Below are positions 36,419 through 45,539 of a DNA stretch of 64,000 bases, in pieces (the stretch's first letter is position 1; each line of letters opens with the position of its first letter). The translations under genes were made by a program, and so were the position numbers. Below the pieces are notes generated by a model, which had not been told where the DNA came from, searched no databases, and saw only the letters and a program-made list of their open reading frames with translations. The stretch spans positions 1 through 64,000 of the forward strand of contig NZ_KB892006.1 of assembly GCF_000373645.1 (NCBI RefSeq), given 5' to 3'. This DNA is from Streptomyces sp. ATexAB-D23. GTDB lineage: Bacteria > Actinomycetota > Actinomycetes > Streptomycetales > Streptomycetaceae.

Positions 36419-37009
36419 TTACGGCGTCAGCGGCGGGCGGGGCTCGTCGTCCGGTCGGGCGTCCCGCGGCGAGGGTTCGTCGCGGATGACCTCGCCCTGG
36501 ACGACCTTGCCGTCCGGGCGGTGGATACGGGCCTGCTGGAAGGCGTCCGAGAAGCCGCCGGGGGCCGCCACGCGCATGCGCCGTTCCAGTGACTTCTCCG
36601 CGTACCTGCTGAGCGCCGAGCGGACCGGCGGGACGAGCAGCAGCAGCCCGGCCACGTCCGAGACCATGCCCGGAATCATGATCAGCAGTCCGCCGAGCAT
36701 CAGGAAGCCGTTGCCCCGGCCGCTCGGAGGGACGGGAGAAGAGGAGCCGTCGGCGCCCGGCTGCCCCGGCATCTGCTGGAGCGTCTCGGTGAGATTGCGG
36801 AAGGCGCGGCGGCCGGCCCGCTTGATCACGGCGGCGCCGAGGACGATCCCGGCGGCCAGCAGGATCACGACGGTCAGCCCGCCCGCGACGTCCGCCACCA
36901 GGATGAGCAGCCAGATCTCCAGCACCGCCCAGGCGGCGACGGCGAGGGGTACGAGGGTCCGGGCGCGGGAGCGCCTGCGGGCGGTCGGGGGCGGTGTGCC
37001 GGTCGTCAT
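36419..37009 (-). CDS. fxsA: FxsA family membrane protein
   Basis: A 196-aa inner-membrane protein of the FxsA family, known from E. coli for suppressing F-plasmid exclusion of phage T7. Three to four hydrophobic segments are present: LVPLAVAAWAVLEIWLLILV, GLTVVILLAAGIVLGAAVI and GFLMLGGLLIMIPGMVSDVA; the last one with its GxxMxxPG pattern is typical. The C-terminus is a hydrophilic tail. The ATG at 37009 has a G-run upstream. It converges on rbpA and lies downstream of ppm1 on the same strand, with 71 bp between. Confidence 0.9.
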   Translation of the reverse strand: MTTGTPPPTARRRSRARTLVPLAVAAWAVLEIWLLILVADVAGGLTVVILLAAGIVLGAAVIKRAGRRAFRNLTETLQQMPGQPGADGSSSPVPPSGRGNGFLMLGGLLIMIPGMVSDVAGLLLLVPPVRSALSRYAEKSLERRMRVAAPGGFSDAFQQARIHRPDGKVVQGEVIRDEPSPRDARPDDEPRPPLTP

Positions 37010-37080
37010 GCCCCCAGTGTGCCTGGCCGCGCGTCCGTACGCCGTAAGGGGGGCCGGACGCGGGACGGGTGGCAGGGGGG

Positions 37081-37848
37081 TCAGGGTGTGCGGCGGCCGA
37101 GAGCCCGGTTGGTACGGCTGGTGACGCCCCACGCCGTCACGCGCCAGAGCGCCTCGACGAGGATGTCCCGGCTCATCTTGGAGTCGCCGACCTCGCGGTC
37201 CACGAAGGTGATCGGCACCTCGACCACATGGAAGCCGGCCTCGACCGCGCGGCGGGCCAGGTCGACCTGGAAGCAGTAGCCCTGCGAGGCGACCTCGTCC
37301 AGTCCGATGCCCTTGAGGGTCCCGGTGCGGAAGGCCCGGTAGCCGCCGGTGACGTCCCGCGTGCGCAGCCCCAGCATCAGCCGGGAGTAGGTGCTGCCAC
37401 CGCGGGAGATGATCTCGCGGGACTTGGGCCAGTTGACCACCCGGCCGCCGGGCACCCAGCGGGAGCCGAGGACCAGGTCCGCGCCCTTGAGCGCGGTGAG
37501 CAGCCGGGGCAGTTCCTCGGGCTGGTGGGAGCCGTCCGCGTCCATCTCGACCAGGACGCCGTACTCGTGTTCCATGCCCCACCGGAAGCCGGCGAGGTAG
37601 GCCGCGCCGAGCCCTTCCTTGCCCTTGCGGTGCAGGACGTGGACCTGGCCGTCGGCGGCTGCCAGCTCGTCGGCGAGCTTGCCGGTGCCGTCGGGGCTGT
37701 TGTCGTCGGCGACCAGGATGTCGGCCTCCGGCACGGCCGCGCGCACCCGGCTGACGATCGGCTTGATGTTCTCGGCCTCGTTGTAGGTCGGAATGATCAC
37801 CAAGACACTGCCGAGCGGGCCGAATTGCCGCTGACCGCCGTCGTTCAC
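37081..37848 (-). CDS. ppm1: Polyprenol-phosphate mannosyltransferase (catalytic domain)
   Basis: A 255-aa GT2 glycosyltransferase that moves mannose from GDP-mannose to polyprenyl phosphate, supplying the donor for protein O-mannosylation and lipoglycans. Motifs: VIIPTYNEAENI, ADDNSPDGTG, metal-binding DAD at 103-105 in VEMDADGSHQ, and GSRWVPGG. It has no membrane or acyltransferase domain, as for the separate catalytic protein Ppm1 of Streptomyces. The GTG start follows GAGGGG. A 527-bp non-coding stretch lies upstream. Confidence 0.92.
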   Translation of the reverse strand: MNDGGQRQFGPLGSVLVIIPTYNEAENIKPIVSRVRAAVPEADILVADDNSPDGTGKLADELAAADGQVHVLHRKGKEGLGAAYLAGFRWGMEHEYGVLVEMDADGSHQPEELPRLLTALKGADLVLGSRWVPGGRVVNWPKSREIISRGGSTYSRLMLGLRTRDVTGGYRAFRTGTLKGIGLDEVASQGYCFQVDLARRAVEAGFHVVEVPITFVDREVGDSKMSRDILVEALWRVTAWGVTSRTNRALGRRTP

Positions 37849-38375
37849 TTACTGCCCCTCACGTCCGTACACAGGTGCACACCATATCGAGCGCGGCGGC
37901 CCGGATCGCCGACCCGGTCGGGGTGGCGCGGGAGTCGCGGCGGACAGAAGAGCGGAAGTAGGGACAGAAGTGCGGATCGGGGCCCGGAGTCCTTCGGGCC
38001 GACCTGGGACCCGCTGGCTGCGGGTCGACCTAGAGCCGTTGTCTACTGAACGTCCGGGCCCCACCCGGGTCGCACCCTCCGTCCGGCTGAAGCCTTCCCT
38101 CGCCCCCGAGGCGCGGGCGCTGAACCTGGCTGTCAGTGGTGGTGCGCCGGTGCGGCACACCACCCCGTGACCCAGCGGCGTTCGACGACTGCGTGGAGGT
38201 TTAACCGGTCGGACGTCCTGTGGTGGACTCGGCCGAACCTACCGGCCGATGGCCGCATTCTGTCAATAGTTGCCTGACCTGCGTCGTTTACCGAACTTGC
38301 CTGGTCAGTCCTGAAGATCCCCAGGTAGCGGGAGAGCTGAGCCACCTTCGATCGGCGGTACGAAATGTCCGCACG
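37849..38375. other. Long upstream region of ppm1, no gene seen
   Basis: 527 bp between ppm1 and the amidohydrolase, both on the minus strand. It has no convincing coding frame; the minus-strand open frames of 104 and 70 codons lack codon bias and ribosome sites. A TTGACA-type promoter lies at its far end (38236-38266), which would give ppm1 a leader of nearly 400 nt or drive an unknown small RNA. Confidence 0.5.
38236..38266 (-). promoter_or_regulatory. Candidate HrdB-type promoter upstream of ppm1
   Basis: On the minus strand, TTGACA at 38266-38261 (full consensus) and TAGGTT at 38241-38236 are separated by 19 bp, slightly long. It points towards ppm1, 388 bp away. Confidence 0.45.
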
Positions 38376-40016
38376 TCACTCGTTCGGCCTTACGTAGACA
38401 GTTTGTCCGAACACCACCGTGCGCAGGCACACCGGGAGGTCGGCCCCGGGGCTCAGGTCCGGCAGCCCCGGCGTCCCCGACCTGGGATCCGTCGACCAGC
38501 GCGCGACGCGGTCGTCCGGCGCCTGGACCACCAGCTCGTCGGTGCGCCAGACCGCGTAGTCGGCCGGGGCGCCGGGCACCAGGGTCCCCGCGTCGTCGCG
38601 GCCGACGGCACGCCAGCCGCCCCGGGTGTGGGCGGTGAACCCGGCCCGCACGGAGACGCGGTGTTCGAGGGTCCGGTGGAAGGCGGCGGCCCGCACGGTC
38701 CCCCACGGGTCCAACGGGGTCACCGGGCTGTCGGAGCCGAAGGCGAGGGGCACACCGGCCCGCAGGAGGGCCGCGTACGGGTTCAGGGTCCTCGCCCGCC
38801 CGGCACCCAGCCGCTGGGCGTACATGCCCTCTTCACCGCCCCAGGCGGCGTCGAAGGCGGGCTGGACGGAGGCGGTCAGCCCCAGTTCCGCGAAGGCGGC
38901 GACGGTCTCGGGGGTCAGCATCTCCGCGTGTTCGACGCGGTGCCGGGCGGCCCGCACCCGGCCGAGGCCCACCTGCCCGGCGGCGGCCCTGACCCCGGCG
39001 ACGACCGCCGAGAGCGCCGCGTCCCCGATGGCGTGGAAACCCGCCTGGAGCCCCGCCTCGGTGCAGGCGGCGACGTGGGCGGCGATCTGCGCGGCGTCCA
39101 GGTGGGCGGTGCCGCGGTGCGGGGCGTCGGCGTACGGCTCGTGCAGGCAGGCGGTGTGCGAGCCGAGCGACCCGTCCACGAAGAGATCGCCGGCCGCCCC
39201 GACCGCGCCCAGCTCGCGGATGCGCAGGGCGTCCTTCTCGTTGCCCACCTGCTCGGCCCAGTAGCCGAAGACCCGGGGCCCCGGCTGCCCGGCGGCGAGC
39301 TTCAGCAGCCCGGTGAAGTCGTCCTCGTCGGAGATGTCCGGGCCGCCGCACTCGTGGACCGTGCCGATACCGAGGGACGCGGCGCGGCGCAGTGCTGCAC
39401 GCTGGGCGTCGGCGCGCTGCCGCGGCGATACGGCGGCGTGGGCGGCCGCGCGCACCGCGTGGTGGGCGGCTGCGGTCAGCGGGCCTTCGGGGTGGTATCC
39501 GGCCATCGCGGTGACGCCGGGGACGAGGTCCAGCAGTGCGGTGGTGACGGCCGCGGAGTGCACGTCGACGCGGGGCAGGTAGACGGGCCGGCCGCCTGCC
39601 GCCTCGTCCAGTTCGGCGCGCGAGGGCGGGCGCTGCTCGGGCCAGCGGGTGGCGTCCCAGCCGTGCCCCAGGACGACCCGGTCGCCGGGGTGCGAGCCGA
39701 TGTGGGCGCGGACCAGGGCGAGGGCCTCGCCGAGGGTGCGGGCGCCGGAGAGGTCGAGGCCGGTGAGGGCCAGTCCGGTGGATGTGGTGTGGACGTGGGC
39801 GTCGGTGAACGCGGGAGTGACCAGGGCCCCTTCGAGGTCGATCACTTCGTCGACGCCGCTCGCGAAGGCGTCGGCCGCCCCCTCCGAGCCGACCCAGGCG
39901 ACATGGCCCCGTTCGACCACCATGGCGGTGGCGAAGGGGTCGGCGGGGCTGTGGACGTCTCCACCGCGCAGCAGCACGGTGCGGTGTTCGCTCTGGGGGG
40001 CGGTGCTCTCGGTCAT
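38376..40016 (-). CDS. YtcJ-type metal-dependent amidohydrolase
   Basis: A 546-aa hydrolase of the YtcJ/NfdA group. Metal ligands of the amidohydrolase fold are seen in FTDAHVHTTSTG, GFHAIGDAAL, RHRVEHAEML and FGSDSPVTPL. Proteins of this group hydrolyse N-substituted formamides, carbamates or similar compounds; the substrate here is unknown. ATG 40016 with GGGAG some 12 nt upstream. It is cytoplasmic with no signal peptide. It lies between an Lrp regulator and ppm1. Confidence 0.9.
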   Translation of the reverse strand: MTESTAPQSEHRTVLLRGGDVHSPADPFATAMVVERGHVAWVGSEGAADAFASGVDEVIDLEGALVTPAFTDAHVHTTSTGLALTGLDLSGARTLGEALALVRAHIGSHPGDRVVLGHGWDATRWPEQRPPSRAELDEAAGGRPVYLPRVDVHSAAVTTALLDLVPGVTAMAGYHPEGPLTAAAHHAVRAAAHAAVSPRQRADAQRAALRRAASLGIGTVHECGGPDISDEDDFTGLLKLAAGQPGPRVFGYWAEQVGNEKDALRIRELGAVGAAGDLFVDGSLGSHTACLHEPYADAPHRGTAHLDAAQIAAHVAACTEAGLQAGFHAIGDAALSAVVAGVRAAAGQVGLGRVRAARHRVEHAEMLTPETVAAFAELGLTASVQPAFDAAWGGEEGMYAQRLGAGRARTLNPYAALLRAGVPLAFGSDSPVTPLDPWGTVRAAAFHRTLEHRVSVRAGFTAHTRGGWRAVGRDDAGTLVPGAPADYAVWRTDELVVQAPDDRVARWSTDPRSGTPGLPDLSPGADLPVCLRTVVFGQTVYVRPNE

Positions 40017-40089
40017 GGGGACCAGTCTCCCGCCTGCCGGGGCCGGCCCTGTGCGCGACCCCCTGAAGGAGGTGTCCGGCGCATCCCGT

Positions 40090-40530
40090 TCAGATCTGCG
40101 GCGGGCGCGCCTCGTAGGGGGTCGAGAGGACGACCGTGGTGCGGGTGGAGACCCCGGCGAGCGAGCGGATGCGCGTCAGCAGGTTCTCCAGCTCCAGCGG
40201 GGTCGCGACCCGGACCTTGAGGATGTAGTTCTCGTCACCCGCGACGCTGTGGCACGCCTCCAGCTCGGGGACGCCGGCGAGCCGTTCGGCGATGTCGTCC
40301 GGGGCGCTCGGGTCGAAGGGCTTGACCGAGATGAACGCGGTCAGGGGCAGGCCGACCGCCTCGGGGTCGACGACCGCGGCGTAGCCCCGGATCACCCCGC
40401 GCTGCTCCAGCCTGCGGACGCGCTGATGAACCGCCGAGGTGGACAGGCCGGTGGCCTTGCCCAGGTCGGTGTAGCTCATCCGCCCGTCCTTGACGAGCAA
40501 CTCCACGATGTGACGGTCCAGCTCCTCCAT
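40090..40530 (-). CDS. Lrp/AsnC family transcriptional regulator
   Basis: A 146-aa feast/famine regulator with an N-terminal helix-turn-helix (MSYTDLGKATGLSTSAVHQR) and a C-terminal RAM ligand domain (CHSVAGDENYILKVRV with the GDxDY-like motif). It should bind DNA in response to an amino acid. ATG 40530 lies 7 nt after TAGATT, so a leaderless message is plausible; no ribosome site is seen. The amidohydrolase gene lies 73 bp downstream on the same strand and may be a target. Confidence 0.92.
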   Translation of the reverse strand: MEELDRHIVELLVKDGRMSYTDLGKATGLSTSAVHQRVRRLEQRGVIRGYAAVVDPEAVGLPLTAFISVKPFDPSAPDDIAERLAGVPELEACHSVAGDENYILKVRVATPLELENLLTRIRSLAGVSTRTTVVLSTPYEARPPQI

Positions 40531-40732
40531 ATGGATCAATCTATGGCCAGGAGTCCTCCTTGGCACAGCTGCCCAGCCCTTGGGACGGCACCTGCGCCGG
40601 GCATGTGACCAACGCCACAGGTTTACGGACCGGTAGTCGGACACGGAATGGTTACAGCCGATCGGCGGCGGGAAGTGCTTGCTGTGGCCGAGGCCACGGC
40701 GCCATGTCGGCCCACCCGAGGGGGGATTTCCC

Positions 40733-41134
40733 ATGCAGAGCCTGAAGCTCACCGGACGTATCGAACCGGAGCCCGTCGATCCGTTCGAGGACGCCGCCGC
40801 CGACACGTACGACACATTCGAGATGTACCGGGTCCTCTGCCCGGACTGCGCGCAGCCCATCGCGCTGCTGGCCGATGAGGACGTGCTGCCGGAGCACGCG
40901 CTGTGCCCGTCGCCGTGGAATCCGTTCGTGCTCACCGTGTGCGCCGGTACGGGGCGCTCGGCGTCCGGGGCGCGGCCCGCGGACGAGACGGCCGGGTCCC
41001 AGGAGCAGGAGACGGCCCTGCTGCTGACGCTCCCCCAGGGGCTGGACTGGAGGATGCAGCCGTTCTCGCACGCCGGTGGCGCCAGCTCCCGCCCGATCAG
41101 GGTGCCGGCGCAGCCGCGGCGCGAGGCCGCCTGA
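40733..41134 (+). CDS. Small protein of unknown function with CPDC motif
   Basis: A 133-aa soluble protein. After an acidic N-terminus (EPEPVDPFEDAAADTYDTFE) it has CPDCAQPIALLADEDVLPEH and a later Cys (ALCPSPW), perhaps half of a zinc site. The C-terminus is basic. A good ribosome site GAGGGGGGA precedes the ATG. Family not recognised; divergent from the Lrp gene. Confidence 0.7.
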   Translation: MQSLKLTGRIEPEPVDPFEDAAADTYDTFEMYRVLCPDCAQPIALLADEDVLPEHALCPSPWNPFVLTVCAGTGRSASGARPADETAGSQEQETALLLTLPQGLDWRMQPFSHAGGASSRPIRVPAQPRREAA

Positions 41135-41251
41135 GACACCGCCCGTCCGGCCGGGGTGCGCGAGCGGCCCGGCCACCGCGGAGAACCGGGTGAACATGCG
41201 CCCGAATCGAACAGCCAGTGACCCGGCCGCCTCCGGCGGCGTTGGCCCGGT

Positions 41252-41563
41252 ATGACCCCGCTGCATCCCACGGCCGGCCCAGGTCGCCGCCGACTCTCCG
41301 TTCCGGCCCCCGAAGAATCGGTTCCGCAGTCCGGTTCCGTACCGGCGTCGCGGTCCGAGCCGCCCCGTTCCGCGCCGCGCCCGGTGCCCCAGTCGAGCGA
41401 TCCGCCGATCTACCGGGCACTGCTGCGGCACTGGGAGAGCACCGGACGGACCCTGCCGGGCCGTCATGACCAGGACTGGAACCGGATCATGACGACGCCC
41501 GTGTGGGCGGAGCGGCCGCTCGGGGTCAGCGGGACTCAGGGCCCGCAAGGTGGCGGGCGATGA
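41252..41563 (+). CDS. Small hypothetical protein
   Basis: A 103-aa protein with a Pro/Ser/Arg-rich disordered first half and a folded-looking C-terminus (DPPIYRALLRHWESTGRTL then GRHDQDWNRIMTTPVW). The second part has the codon bias of real genes. No clear ribosome site. Its end overlaps the convergent acyl-CoA dehydrogenase gene by 38 bp. Function unknown. Confidence 0.5.
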   Translation: MTPLHPTAGPGRRRLSVPAPEESVPQSGSVPASRSEPPRSAPRPVPQSSDPPIYRALLRHWESTGRTLPGRHDQDWNRIMTTPVWAERPLGVSGTQGPQGGGR

Positions 41564-42698
41564 CCATCCGCTGGATCTGATTGGTGCCCTCGACGATCTG
41601 GAGCACCTTGGCCTCGCGCATGAGGCGTTCGACGGGGAAGTCCTGCGTGTAGCCGTAACCGCCGAGCACCTGGACGGCGTCGACGGTCACCTGCATCGCG
41701 GCGTCCGTGCAGAAGAGCTTGGCCATGGCGGCCTGGCGGGAGAAGGGACGGCCCGCGTCCCGCAGCCGGGCGGCCTCCAGGTAGAGCGCCCGGCCCGCCT
41801 CGATCCGGGTCGCCATGTCGGCCAGCATGAACCGCAGCCCCTGGAAGTCGGCGATGGGGCGGCCGAACTGTTCGCGCCCGGTGGCGTAGCCGAGCGCCTC
41901 GTTCAGCGCGGCCTGGGCCACGCCGATGGCGCAGGCGGCGATGCCGAGCCGGCCGGAGTCGAGGGCGGACAGGGCGATCGCGAAGCCCTGGCCCTCCTCA
42001 CCGATCCGGTTCACGTCCGGGACGCGCACCCCGTCGAAGTGGAGCTGGGCGGTGGGCGAGCCCTTCATACCCATCTTCTTCTCGGGGACGGCGGCGCTCA
42101 GTCCGGCGGCGTCGCCGGGGACGAGGAAGGCGGTGATGCCGCGCGGGCCCTCGACGCCGGTACGGGCCAGCACGGTGTAGAAGTCCGCGACGCCGCCGTG
42201 TGTGATCCACGCCTTGGTGCCGGTGATGACCCAGTCGTCGCCGTCCCGTACGGCCTTGGTGCGCAGTGAGGCGGCGTCGGAGCCGGAGGCGGGCTCGGAG
42301 AGGCAGTAGGCGCCCAGCAGGCCACCCGAGAGCATCGCGGGGAGGTGTTCGGTCTGCTGGTCCTTGGTGCCGTAGCCGGCGAGGGCGTGACAGGCCAGGG
42401 AGTGGACGCTGACGCCGAGGCCGACGGTGAGACGGGCGGCGCTGAGCTCTTCGAGGACCTGGAGGTAGACCTCGTAGGGCTGGTCGCCTCCGCCGTGGGC
42501 GGATTCGTAGGGCAGGCCGAGCAGCCCGGACTCGGAGAGCAGGGTGAAGACCTCGCGGGGGAAGTGGCCCGCTTCCTCCTCCTCGGCGGCCCGCGGCATG
42601 ATCTCCCGCTGGGCGATGTCGCGGACGAGTGCGATGAGCTGGCTGGACTCCTCGGTGGGCAGACGGCGTTCGACCCACTGCGGGGCACGGTCGGACAT
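41526..42698 (-). CDS. Acyl-CoA dehydrogenase
   Basis: A 390-aa FAD enzyme of the short/medium-chain acyl-CoA dehydrogenase family, for fatty-acid or branched-chain acyl-CoA beta-oxidation. Signatures: GAYCLSEPASGSDAASL (flavin and substrate site), GREQFGRPIADFQGL, and the C-terminal VQVLGGYGYTQDFPVERLMRE with ILQIVEGTNQIQR-type ending that includes the family's catalytic Glu. ATG 42698 follows GGAGGAGAG. It is divergent from the chitinase gene, 383 bp apart. Confidence 0.94.
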   Translation of the reverse strand: MSDRAPQWVERRLPTEESSQLIALVRDIAQREIMPRAAEEEEAGHFPREVFTLLSESGLLGLPYESAHGGGDQPYEVYLQVLEELSAARLTVGLGVSVHSLACHALAGYGTKDQQTEHLPAMLSGGLLGAYCLSEPASGSDAASLRTKAVRDGDDWVITGTKAWITHGGVADFYTVLARTGVEGPRGITAFLVPGDAAGLSAAVPEKKMGMKGSPTAQLHFDGVRVPDVNRIGEEGQGFAIALSALDSGRLGIAACAIGVAQAALNEALGYATGREQFGRPIADFQGLRFMLADMATRIEAGRALYLEAARLRDAGRPFSRQAAMAKLFCTDAAMQVTVDAVQVLGGYGYTQDFPVERLMREAKVLQIVEGTNQIQRMVIARHLAGPESR

Positions 42699-42940
42699 GA
42701 CGGCGCTCTCCTCCCTGTCGGGCGTTGCGGCGGTCACGCGCGCGGGGTGTGAGCGGCGCCGCCGGGGGATCTCCGGGCGATGCCCGAAATCACTGTTCCC
42801 CAGCCGATGTTGCCCTCCCGGATTACGAGAGGTGCAGGCAGGCGGCTGTGGCGGGTCGAGTATGCCCGATCGGACGGCATCCGTCACCGGTTGACCGCAC
42901 GTGCGGATCAACAGCTGCGGACAGCCCGGCGATCACGGAG

Positions 42941-42984
42941 ATTGGTCCGAACCATTGACCCGACTGGTCTAGTCCATCTACGGT
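42941..42984 (+). promoter_or_regulatory. Chitinase promoter with two DasR-type sites
   Basis: ATTGGTCCGAACCATT at 42941-42956 and ACTGGTCTAGTCCATC at 42963-42978 resemble the DasR site (about ACTGGTCTAGACCACT) and the 12-bp direct repeats of Streptomyces chitinase promoters. Between and after them lie TTGACC at 42955-42960 and TACGGT at 42979-42984, 18 bp apart. The second site fills the spacer, fit for repression relieved by glucosamine-6-phosphate. The rest of 42699-43081 holds no gene. Confidence 0.75.
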
Positions 42985-43081
42985 TCCCAGCGAACCGGCT
43001 TTCCGCGTTCATGCCAAGTTTGTGCGAGCGCCGAAAGCCGGTCGTCCACCGGCACGTCCCCTCCCCCACGAGGAGCAACCA

Positions 43082-44356
<1,275 letters not shown>

Positions 44357-44372
44357 CGCCGACGCACGGAAC

Positions 44373-44410
44373 ACGAGGGGCGGGGAGCCGGGCGGGCTCC
44401 TCGCCCCCTG
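44373..44410 (+). terminator. Hairpin after the chitinase gene
   Basis: GGGGCGGGGAGC and GCTCCTCGCCCC can pair with one mismatch around a short loop, 17 bp after the stop codon. Confidence 0.6.
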
Positions 44411-44430
44411 TCGTGTCCCGGCGGGCCCCC

Positions 44431-44466
44431 AAGGGCTGTCCCGCAATTCCTGGCGGGACAGCCCTT
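44431..44466. terminator. Perfect terminator hairpin between chitinase and small membrane gene
   Basis: 14-bp perfect stem (44431-44444 with 44453-44466) and an 8-nt loop. It overlaps the stop codon of the minus-strand gene. Confidence 0.8.
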
Positions 44467-44614
44467 AGAGCAGGTGGAGCTGGGTGATGAGCATGGCGAC
44501 GACGACCACGAGCGTCCAGCCCATGACGTGCTCAAGCAGCTTGGGGCCGTCGTCGGGGCCGCCCGTCCGGTTGCGGCGGCGGGCGGCGGTGAGGTTGGCG
44601 GCAGTCGCGCTCAT
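44465..44614 (-). CDS. 49-aa single-helix membrane protein
   Basis: A short protein: a basic start (LTAARRRNRTGG), then one C-terminal membrane helix (VMGWTLVVVVAMLITQLHLL). I prefer ATG 44614; the frame is open further upstream to 44716. The ribosome site is weak. Function unknown. Confidence 0.55.
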   Translation of the reverse strand: MSATAANLTAARRRNRTGGPDDGPKLLEHVMGWTLVVVVAMLITQLHLL

Positions 44615-45539
44615 GGCATCTCGTTCGGTCGGCCGGCAGTAGACGTACCCAGCACCCTGCCGGGACCCGACCACAGTGCCAGCCCGAACGGCCTCCGGGG
44701 TAGAGATGTCGGTCACTCCCCCGGGGCCTCACGGCAGCTCCGGCAGTCGCCCGAGCCCGCGCTGAGCTGGGGCGGAACGCGCGGGCGGCACGGACCGCGG
44801 GGCGCCGCCTGTGCCGCAGGCCACAGCCGTGACCGTCATCGCGTCGGGCAGCGCCTCGCCCACGTCGCGCAGGTTTCTGGAGGTGCGGACAGCCAGGGCA
44901 CCGAAGCCGTGATGCCGCCCGGCGCAGTGGTCGAGCTCATGGCACAGGATGGCGGGCAGCTCCTCGCGGTCCACGCCCGCCGCCGGCGGCGGCGCACCGA
45001 GATACAGGGTCTTGCTCCGGGGCCCAGCAGCGGCGGACCCTCACCTCGGCATGCGCGTAGGGCGCGAGGCCGGGACGACCACCCCGCTCCTCCGTCTGCC
45101 CGCAGACCCGTCCACTCGCGGGTCGACAACGGTCCGCTGACGGAGCGGCCGCTCCCGCAGCGCCCGGAGCACTTCACGGGTCTCGACGCCGAGTTGCGGG
45201 TCGGACCGGGGGCCGGGGCCGGCCGGCGATCGAACGGCGCGCGGCTCCGGCAGGTCCCTCCCGCCCCGGCCGGGCGGCGCATCGTCGCGGCAGTCCGAGC
45301 GCCCTCGGAACCCGGCCCCGGCCCGATAGAGTGCTTCACCCGGGAAGCGCCTCGGACGATGACAGGAACAAGGCCTTCCATAATCCTTGTCATCGCTGGT
45401 CAAGGCACTTTCCGCTTCGCTGCCCGACTGCCGGAACGCCCGCTTCGTGAAAGCCCGGGGCTGGTGTGAGTCGGCAGAGCCGCATTCCCATCCTCTTCGG
45501 GGAGGTTTCACCATACTTCGAACAGGTTTATGCCCAAGA
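44615..45539. other. Region without an intact gene between the core and the accessory part
   Basis: About 920 bp. It contains the metalloprotease-like remnant described separately and the upstream region of the FAD-binding protein. No intact gene was seen. Confidence 0.5.
44729..45190 (-). pseudogene. Possible remnant of a zinc metalloprotease gene
   Basis: Minus-strand frames carry CHELDHCAGRHHGFGALA (an HExxH-like zinc motif, near 44940) and, in another frame just upstream, TREVLRALRERPLRQRTVV (near 45150), reminiscent of M48/M56 peptidases. The pieces are in different frames and no intact gene can be built. This is a weak inference; chance similarity is possible. Confidence 0.3.

Noticed and set aside
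38133..38345. 70-codon minus-strand frame upstream of ppm1
   Set aside because: Lacks codon bias and a ribosome site and overlaps the candidate promoter.
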